Shown here: positions 46,311 through 51,730 of the stretch, piece after piece
Numbering within the stretch: the first letter of the stretch is position 1
How the letters are laid out: every line of letters starts with the position of its first letter
The notes under the pieces: model-generated
The model's input: only the letters and a program-made list of their open reading frames with translations
Told to the model about the DNA's origin: nothing
The model's database searches: none
DNA from: an uncultured Clostridia bacterium
GTDB taxonomy: Bacteria; Bacillota; Clostridia; Christensenellales; Aristaeellaceae
DNA: 51,730 nucleotides
NCBI GenBank assembly: GCA_934643825.1
Contig: CAKUCW010000019.1
Span: 1 to 51,730, forward strand
Direction of reading: 5' to 3'
Translations under genes and position numbers: made by a program

Positions 46311-47687
46311 TCAGCGCAGGAAGATGCGCAGAAGCTTGTCCTTCAGCGGGGAATACGGCGCATAGCGAATGGGCAGGTCGATGAGCGTGGACTTTTTGAC
46401 GATGCTCTTTTGATGGGAGAAGGTATCAAAGCTCTTTTTGCCGTGATAGCTGCCCATGCCGCTGCTGCCGACGCCGCCAAACCCCATGCGGCTGGTTGCC
46501 AGATGAATGATGGTATCGTTGATACAGCCGCCGCCGAAGGGCACGCTTTGCAGAACACGGCGCTGAAGGGCTTTGTCCGAGCTGAACAGGTAGAGCGCGA
46601 GCGGGTGTTCCCGGCTCTTGATGAAGGAAAGCGCGTCCTCGATGTTGTCATAGGGCAGGACAGGCAGGAGCGGACCGAAAATTTCCTGCTGCATGACGGC
46701 GTCATCCGGGCTGACGTGATCCATGATGGTCGGCTGGATGCGCAGCGTCTGCGGGTCGGCTTTTCCGCCGAAGACGACTTTCTGCGGCAGGATGAGCGAG
46801 CAGACGCGGTCAAAGTGCTTTTGGTTGACCATATGGACATAGCCGTCGTTGGTCAGCGCATCGCCGACCATGGCGTTCATATGGAATTGGAGCCGCTTCA
46901 GAAACGCGTCCTTGACCGTGCGATCGATGAGCAGGTAGTCCGGCGCGACGCAGGTCTGCCCGCAGTTGAGCAGCTTGCCGAAAGCCAGACGGCGTGCGGC
47001 AACATCCAAATCGGCGGTTGCATCGACCAGACAGGGGCTTTTACCGCCAAGTTCCAGCGTGACAGGCGTCAGATGTTCGCTGGCGGCACGCATGACTTCC
47101 TTGCCGACCGTAACGCCGCCGGTGAAGAAGATGTAATCAAACCGCTGATGCAGCAGCGCCTGATTTTCGGCGCGTCCGCCTTCGACAACGGCGACGTATT
47201 CCCGCGGGAAGCAGGCGGAAACCAGCTCGCGGATGACGGCGGAGGTTGCGGGCGAGTATGCCGACGGCTTGAGGATGCAGCAGTTGCCCGCGGCAAGTGC
47301 GCCGATGAGCGGCTCCATCAGCAGCATAAACGGATAATTCCACGGGGACATGATGAGCGTGACACCATACGGCTCATGAACGACAAAGCTGTCCGACGGG
47401 AACTGCGCCAGCGGGGTCAGCACATGGCGATCTTTGGCAAAGCGGCGCAGATGACGCCGCATATAGGAAAGCTCGCTGAGGGTCATGCCGGTTTCGCACA
47501 TATAGGTTTCCGTTGCGGATTTGCCGAGGTCGCTCTGGAGCGCGGCGTTGATCTGCGGCTCCATGCGGCGGATGGCGTCATGGAGTTTTTTCAGGCTTTG
47601 AAGGCGGAAATCGAGGCTGAGCGTCGTTCCGGTTTCAAAAAAAGTGCGCTGGAGAGAGACAAGCTCTTCGATCTGCTGGGCGTTCAT
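46311..47687 (-). CDS. NAD(P)-dependent aldehyde dehydrogenase (class 3-like)
   Basis: A 458-residue enzyme that oxidises aldehydes to acids. The nucleotide site PWNYPFMLLMEPLIGALAAG, the general-base region ELGGKSPCLVDATADLDVAA and the catalytic cysteine in LLNCGQTCVAPDYLLI are all present, as is EIFGPLLPVLPYD. The shorter length and C-terminal hydrophobic end are like the class 3 (fatty/aromatic aldehyde) group. Its ATG overlaps the stop of the alcohol dehydrogenase gene (ATGA). With ADH it may turn an alcohol into an acid, or remove a toxic aldehyde, under MarR control. Confidence 0.93.
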   Translation of the reverse strand: MNAQQIEELVSLQRTFFETGTTLSLDFRLQSLKKLHDAIRRMEPQINAALQSDLGKSATETYMCETGMTLSELSYMRRHLRRFAKDRHVLTPLAQFPSDSFVVHEPYGVTLIMSPWNYPFMLLMEPLIGALAAGNCCILKPSAYSPATSAVIRELVSACFPREYVAVVEGGRAENQALLHQRFDYIFFTGGVTVGKEVMRAASEHLTPVTLELGGKSPCLVDATADLDVAARRLAFGKLLNCGQTCVAPDYLLIDRTVKDAFLKRLQFHMNAMVGDALTNDGYVHMVNQKHFDRVCSLILPQKVVFGGKADPQTLRIQPTIMDHVSPDDAVMQQEIFGPLLPVLPYDNIEDALSFIKSREHPLALYLFSSDKALQRRVLQSVPFGGGCINDTIIHLATSRMGFGGVGSSGMGSYHGKKSFDTFSHQKSIVKKSTLIDLPIRYAPYSPLKDKLLRIFLR

Positions 47688-48901
47688 GCTGATTGCTCCT
47701 TTTGGGTCATGAGTTTAAGGTACATCGCGATCAGCTCCCGTTCATCCATCAGCACGGGAACCGGGTAAAGCGGGTTGCTTTCTCGAGCAGCGTGGTGCGC
47801 CATCTCCGGAATATCCGCCGTGCGGATTTCCTGAATGTGGTCGGGAATGCCCATCGCGGCGTTCATCTCGCGGATCCAGCGGATGAACGCTTCGCTTGCG
47901 TCCCGATCATCGGCAGATTGCGGGGCAACGCCCGCAATGCGTGCGAGTCTGCCGAGCTTTTTGTGGCATGCCGAACCGTAGGCATCCAGAAAATACGGCA
48001 GAATCACGGCGTTGGCAAGCCCGTGCGGCACGCCGTACTGCCCGCCCAGCGAGTGGGCGACGCCGTGGACATAGCCGACATAGGAACGGGTAAAGGACAC
48101 GCCCGCGCAGTATGCCGCACGGAGCATATCGCGGCGGGCATCCATGTTCCCGCCGTCCTGATAGGCTTTATACAGACTGCGGACGATGAGCGTCGCCGCC
48201 TCTTCGGACATGGCGCGGGTGAGTTTGGTCGTTGAGCGCCCGATATAGGCTTCAATGGCGTGGGTCAGGGCGTCCATGCCCGTCGTGGCGGTCAGGCTGC
48301 GGGGCAAACCGCGTGTCAGCTCGGGATCCAGCACGGCATAATCCGGAATCAGGACAAAGTCGTTGATGGGATATTTGTGGCGTGCGGCGGGATCGGTGAT
48401 GACGGCGGCAAGCGTGGTTTCGCTGCCCGTTCCCGCGGTGGTCGGCACGGCGATGAGCATCGGCGTTTTGCGCAGAATGCGCAACAGCCCGCCCATATGC
48501 TGCACAGGCTGGCGCGGCTTGGCGATGCGTGCGCCGATGACCTTTGCGCAGTCCATGACGGATCCGCCGCCGACGGCGATGATGGCTTGGGCGCGGCTGC
48601 TTATATACAGGGCGCGACCCTCTTCGATATTTTGTATGGTCGGATTGGGCACGGTCTTGTCGTATACGGCGCAGGCGATGGAAGCCTCTTTCAGCGCATC
48701 CTCAAGCGGCTTTGTCAAGCCGAGGGAGCGGACGGGCGCATCCGTCACAAGCAGAACGGAAGAAACCGATTTTTCGCGAAGAAGCGGCACAATCGAATCC
48801 AGACCGTCGAGCTGCACCGGTTCGCGATAGGGGAGAAGGGGAAGCGCCGCACGGAACACGCCCTGATAGGCACGGCAAAGAAAGGCGTAAGCTTTATTCA
48901 T
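47684..48901 (-). CDS. Iron-containing alcohol dehydrogenase
   Basis: A 405-residue Fe-ADH. Motifs: GGGSVMDCAKVIGA (NAD-binding), PTTAGTGSETTLAAVIT, and the metal ligands in DALTHAIEAYIG with YVHGVAHSLGGQYGVPHGLA (Asp and three His). The fold pairs a Rossmann-like N-half and an all-helical C-half. The ATG at 48901 follows AGGAG by five bases; longer in-frame extensions have no ribosome binding site. It overlaps the MarR gene end and the ALDH start, so the three form one operon. The substrate may be a primary alcohol or aldehyde; direction unknown. Confidence 0.93.
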   Translation of the reverse strand: MNKAYAFLCRAYQGVFRAALPLLPYREPVQLDGLDSIVPLLREKSVSSVLLVTDAPVRSLGLTKPLEDALKEASIACAVYDKTVPNPTIQNIEEGRALYISSRAQAIIAVGGGSVMDCAKVIGARIAKPRQPVQHMGGLLRILRKTPMLIAVPTTAGTGSETTLAAVITDPAARHKYPINDFVLIPDYAVLDPELTRGLPRSLTATTGMDALTHAIEAYIGRSTTKLTRAMSEEAATLIVRSLYKAYQDGGNMDARRDMLRAAYCAGVSFTRSYVGYVHGVAHSLGGQYGVPHGLANAVILPYFLDAYGSACHKKLGRLARIAGVAPQSADDRDASEAFIRWIREMNAAMGIPDHIQEIRTADIPEMAHHAARESNPLYPVPVLMDERELIAMYLKLMTQKEQSA

Positions 48902-49352
48902 ATAATCTCCTGTTTCCGAATTTTTCGACGGCAAGGGCAAGGTTGTCGGTGATGACCGCCAGCGTGCGGTAAAAGACCTCGATATCCGCATCGGGAATAT
49001 CGCCGCTGACAAAGCGATTGACGTTCAGGATGATCTCTTCCACGCGGGAGGCGGTTTGCAGCCCCGATGGGGTCAGCGAATAGCGGCGCTTATAGCCTGC
49101 CTGCGCATCGGAGACGACATAGCCCTTGTCCATCAGGTCACGCAAAACGCGGGAGACCTGACTGCGATCCATGTTTTCGAGGCGGGTGAGTTCGCTCTGC
49201 GTCAGGCTGCCCGATTCGTGCAGCCTGCATAGGCAGTTGGTGTGTGCGCCCGAAAGGGAGAAGGCTTCCATCCGAGCCGCCTTGAGTTTGGCGATGGATT
49301 TCGCGGCGCTGGAGGTCAGGCGGGAAAACTGTTCAAAACGGCTTTTGTCCAT
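48894..49352 (-). CDS. MarR-family transcriptional regulator
   Basis: A 152-residue winged-helix regulator (SGAHTNCLCRLHESGSLTQS; ELTRLENMDRSQVSRVLRDL; MDKGYVVSDAQAGYKRRYSL). The recognition helix and the wing DAQAGYKRRYSLTPSG are typical. The ATG at 49352 is used, with GGAG six bases upstream; an open frame upstream to 49571 runs through the promoter and is not real. It is the first gene of the MarR-ADH-ALDH operon, and a dyad on its -35 box suggests autorepression lifted by an aldehyde or other small ligand. Confidence 0.92.
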   Translation of the reverse strand: MDKSRFEQFSRLTSSAAKSIAKLKAARMEAFSLSGAHTNCLCRLHESGSLTQSELTRLENMDRSQVSRVLRDLMDKGYVVSDAQAGYKRRYSLTPSGLQTASRVEEIILNVNRFVSGDIPDADIEVFYRTLAVITDNLALAVEKFGNRRLYE

Positions 49353-49406
49353 GAAATGCTCCATTCTTGTCAACGGATGAAAAAACGAAACGATTGTCCG
49401 CGTGGC

Positions 49407-49438
49407 ATTATACTGCATAATTGTTGAGCTGTCAACAA
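49407..49438 (-). promoter_or_regulatory. MarR-ADH-ALDH promoter with overlapping dyad operator
   Basis: On the minus strand TTGACA (49435-49430), 17-base spacer, TATAAT (49412-49407). A dyad TTGTTGA GCTG TCAACAA (49421-49438) covers the -35 box, a common position for a MarR-type operator. Confidence 0.75.
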
Positions 49439-49543
49439 AATGATTCGAAGAACTCGAGATGGAGAAGGATTCGGCGCACTTTATCGATTGGAAAGAAGAC
49501 CCTTGGGCAAGATTTCGGATCGCATACACGCCAAACCGCAAGA

Positions 49544-49580
49544 AACCTCCTGCCGCAGCTTGATTCTGCAACAGGAGGTT
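49544..49580 (-). terminator. Terminator-like hairpin after the ABC operon
   Basis: On the minus strand AACCTCCTG, a 19-base loop, CAGGAGGTT, then TCTTGCGGTTT. The U-tract is weak. Confidence 0.6.
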
Positions 49581-49615
49581 CCGCGTATTGTTTCTTTGAG
49601 GGGATAGCGTCTGAA

Positions 49616-50725
49616 TCAGAACGTGACGCTGCCGAATCCGACGCTCTTTCCGCTTGCCTGATCGAACAGCGCGATGTTGTCGCCGACGATGTTCAGCGGC
49701 AGCTCGGTATCCACGGCGTAGTCCACGCAGCCGAAGACGACGCTGGTGAGCATCGTGCCGCCGCAGGTGAGCTTAACCGTCGTTTCCATGCCGGCGGGCA
49801 GGGTGGAATAGGTTTTGCCGCGCAGCGGACTGCCCTGCATGATCGGCAGGAATTCCGGTCGGACACCGAGGATGGCGTCGCCCTTCAATTCGCCCAGCGG
49901 CGCTTTGGCGGCAAAGGTCGCGTCGTGCCCCAGCAGGGAGAGCGTCGCACGATTGCCGTTGGTCGCTTTCACCGTTGCCGGGATGAAGTTCATCGTCGGG
50001 TTGCCGACGAATTCCGCGACGAACAGGTTCGTCGGATGACCGTAAATCTCCAGCGGCGGCGCATATTGCTGCAAAACGCCCGTGTCCATCAGGCAGACCT
50101 TGGTGGAGAGCGTCATCGCCTCCAGCTGGTCGTGCGTGACATAGACGAATGTGCTGTTTGTGTCCGAATGCAGGCGCTTCAGCTCGGTGCGCATCTCCTG
50201 ACGCAGCTTGGCGTCCAGGTTGCTGAGCGGTTCATCCATGAAGAGAACCTTCGGGCTGGGCGCAAGGGTGCGGGCGATGGCGACGCGCTGCTGCTGACCG
50301 CCGGAAAGCTCGGCGGGATAGCGCTTTTCAAACTGCTCGATCTTGAGCAGAGCGAGCAGCTCATCCACGCGCTTGCGGATACGCGCCTTATCCCACTTGA
50401 GCATCTCCAGACCGAAAGCGATGTTTTCATACACCGTCATGTGCGGCCAGAGCGCATAGTTTTGGAACAGAAAGCCGATGTCGCGTTTGTTCGGCGGCAG
50501 ATTGATGCCCTTTTCGGAATCGAAAACCGGCACGCCGTCGATCAAGATTCTGCCGCTGGTCGGCGTTTCAAGCCCGGCGATCATGCGCAGGGTGGTTGTT
50601 TTGCCGCAGCCGGAGGGGCCGAGCAGCGTGATGAAGCCGCGATCCTGAATCTGCAAATCCAGATCCTGCACGGCAACGAATTTGTCAAAGCGCTTGGTGA
50701 CGTGTTGCAAAGTAATTTCCGGCAT
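49616..50725 (-). CDS. ABC transporter ATP-binding protein (MalK/FbpC/PotA class)
   Basis: A 369-residue import ATPase: Walker A LLGPSGCGKTTTLR, Q-loop GFLFQNYALWPH, signature LSGGQQQRVAIARTL, Walker B VLFMDEPLSNLD, H-loop YVTHDQ, then a C-terminal TOBE-type regulatory region (GNPTMNFIPATVKA; DAILGVRPEFLP). It lies four bases after the permease stop. The partner permease resembles iron(III)/2-aminoethylphosphonate-type transporters, so those are likely substrates, but the UgpC/MalK class also serves sugars and might energise the permeases at 39892-41623. The ATG at 50725 has GGAGG eight bases upstream. Confidence 0.93.
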   Translation of the reverse strand: MPEITLQHVTKRFDKFVAVQDLDLQIQDRGFITLLGPSGCGKTTTLRMIAGLETPTSGRILIDGVPVFDSEKGINLPPNKRDIGFLFQNYALWPHMTVYENIAFGLEMLKWDKARIRKRVDELLALLKIEQFEKRYPAELSGGQQQRVAIARTLAPSPKVLFMDEPLSNLDAKLRQEMRTELKRLHSDTNSTFVYVTHDQLEAMTLSTKVCLMDTGVLQQYAPPLEIYGHPTNLFVAEFVGNPTMNFIPATVKATNGNRATLSLLGHDATFAAKAPLGELKGDAILGVRPEFLPIMQGSPLRGKTYSTLPAGMETTVKLTCGGTMLTSVVFGCVDYAVDTELPLNIVGDNIALFDQASGKSVGFGSVTF

Positions 50726-50729
50726 GATG

Positions 50730-51730
50730 TCAGCCTCCGATGCCTTTGTCAAAGGATGCGCCCGTCAGCTTGTTGGTGACAAAGTTGATAAGAATGATGA
50801 TCAGGATGATCAGCAGCGTGACGGCGCTGCCGTATTGCGCGTAGCCCGTTTCGTTGAAGGAGAAGAGCATCGTGGTCAGCAGGTAGCGTGCATAGGGCAC
50901 CAGCAGGGTGAACAGCGCGACCTCGCGCATCACGGAAATCACCGGCAGCAGATAGCCGGAGATGATGCTGCTCTTTTGAATCGGGAAGAGGATGCGGGTC
51001 ATGCGCGTGCGCCACGGCACGCCGAAGATGACGGCGGCTTCTTCGATTTCCGGCGCGATCTGCATCATGCTGTTCACGCCGCTGCGGGAAGCGAACGGCA
51101 GGAACTTGATGGATGCCACCAGCACCAGCACGCCGAATGTGCCATAGAGGAATTTGAAATTCGCGGATGTGGCGACGGCGAGGTAAATCGTCGCGAACGC
51201 CATCGCGGGCATGAGATACGGGAAGAACGCAAGGCTTTCCACGATGCGGGAGAGCTTGCTGCCGCGGCGGCGCACGCAGGCATAGCCGATGAGCATGCCG
51301 CAGGTGCCGACAATCGCGGAGACAACCAGCGCCAGCAGAACCTGACGCAGCAGCGCGTTCCACATCGTCGGATTCAGCAGGATGCCGGCGATCATGCCGG
51401 TCTCATACGCGGAATCCTCCGTGCCGATCCAGAAATGGAGCGTCATGTTGCTCAGGCTGTAATTGCCGGGCTGGCGGATGACGGATTCCAGCGCGAAGGA
51501 GATGAGCGGCATGATGGCGAAAAACGCCGTAAAGACGATCAGCAGAATGCTGATGGGCCAGTTGGCTTTGTGAAGCTTGACCAGCGAAACCTGACCGCTC
51601 TTTCCGGTGACGGTGGTGAAGGATTTGCGCTTGCCGGTAAAGTGCTGGTTAATGCCCAGAATCAGGCAGCCCAGCAGGATGGAGACAAACGCGATGATGT
51701 AGCCCTGCCCCTGATAGCCCGCCTGAATCA
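50730..51730 (-). CDS. ABC permease, two-half FbpB/iron(III)-type, 5' end outside the window
   Basis: The frame is open to the window edge with no supported start, so this is the C-terminal part of a larger permease. It shows a soluble linker (RKSFTTVTGKSGQVSLVKLH), then a new first span ILLIVFTAFFAIMPLIS and five more spans, as expected for a second permease half. The EAA loop is EIEEAAVIFGVPWRTRMTRI-LFPIQK. Fused two-half permeases of about 550 residues are the rule for FbpB/ThiP-like importers. It is followed directly by its ATPase; the solute-binding protein would lie upstream, off the window. Confidence 0.85.
   Translation of the reverse strand, partial: IQAGYQGQGYIIAFVSILLGCLILGINQHFTGKRKSFTTVTGKSGQVSLVKLHKANWPISILLIVFTAFFAIMPLISFALESVIRQPGNYSLSNMTLHFWIGTEDSAYETGMIAGILLNPTMWNALLRQVLLALVVSAIVGTCGMLIGYACVRRRGSKLSRIVESLAFFPYLMPAMAFATIYLAVATSANFKFLYGTFGVLVLVASIKFLPFASRSGVNSMMQIAPEIEEAAVIFGVPWRTRMTRILFPIQKSSIISGYLLPVISVMREVALFTLLVPYARYLLTTMLFSFNETGYAQYGSAVTLLIILIIILINFVTNKLTGASFDKGIGG

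Noticed and set aside
49353..49571. N-terminal extension of the MarR gene
   Set aside because: It runs through the operon promoter and the operator dyad, and the internal ATG has the ribosome binding site.

Overview
The window looks like a chromosome segment of a fairly GC-rich, low-GC-lineage (Firmicutes/Clostridia-type) gut-style bacterium. The evidence is the rpmH-rnpA-yidD-yidC-jag block, strong AGGAGG-type ribosome binding sites throughout, TTG/GTG starts, an ANTAR regulator, Pro/Thr-rich 'ATPTPEPT' linkers in secreted proteins, and a relaxase/TnpV/serine-recombinase mobilome typical of Clostridia. The exact genus cannot be told from the sequence.

Layout. (1) 1-2.9 kb, minus strand: a 23S rRNA uracil methyltransferase cut by the window edge, a 214-bp palindromic element, and 6-phosphofructokinase. 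(2) 3.2-6.7 kb, plus strand: rpmH, rnpA, yidD, yidC, jag. These are translation and membrane-insertion genes that usually lie next to dnaA/oriC, but here pfkA is divergent to rpmH and no DnaA-box cluster is visible. (3) 6.7-11.9 kb, plus: an O-antigen-ligase-like membrane protein, a secreted Ig-like protein and a large polytopic membrane protein, probably envelope or polysaccharide work. (4) 12.2-31.2 kb: a mobile island bounded by 344-bp direct repeats (93% identical by hand count), the right one ending in the 3' end of a tRNA-Ala gene. (5) 31.2-33.8 kb: tRNA-Ala, a MATE exporter, an ANTAR regulator. (6) 34.3-44.2 kb, plus: a long run of export/adaptor/ABC-type genes with no ATPase (secreted repeat protein, adaptor, propeller-plus-solute-binding fusion, two sugar-type permeases, second adaptor, MacB-like membrane protein). 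(7) 44.3-51.7 kb, minus: an SH3/peptidoglycan-binding/PDZ protein, a MarR-ADH-ALDH operon, and an ABC ATPase/permease pair that runs off the window.

The island is the most interesting part. Its left end carries an XRE regulator, a KilA-N protein and a large serine recombinase in one overlapping operon, then a sigma-like protein, an excisionase-like protein, a DUF3847-like protein, an IncQ-like oriT and a MobA/MobL relaxase. It therefore looks like an integrative mobilizable element without its own transfer channel. Its cargo is AT-rich: a 1329-residue NACHT-type STAND NTPase (a likely defence protein), then a full agr-type quorum-sensing module (agrB, agrC, agrA on minus; the autoinducer precursor agrD divergent on plus), an XRE regulator, a frameshifted secreted protein, an EF-hand-containing secreted protein and a two-permease ABC transporter. 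The agrD promoter and the promoter of the secreted/ABC operon share the same architecture: two 9-bp repeats 21 bp apart, then 30-31 bp to the -10 element. They also share an upstream box, which suggests one LytTR regulator drives both. The ABC/secreted operon is then the probable output of the agr circuit.
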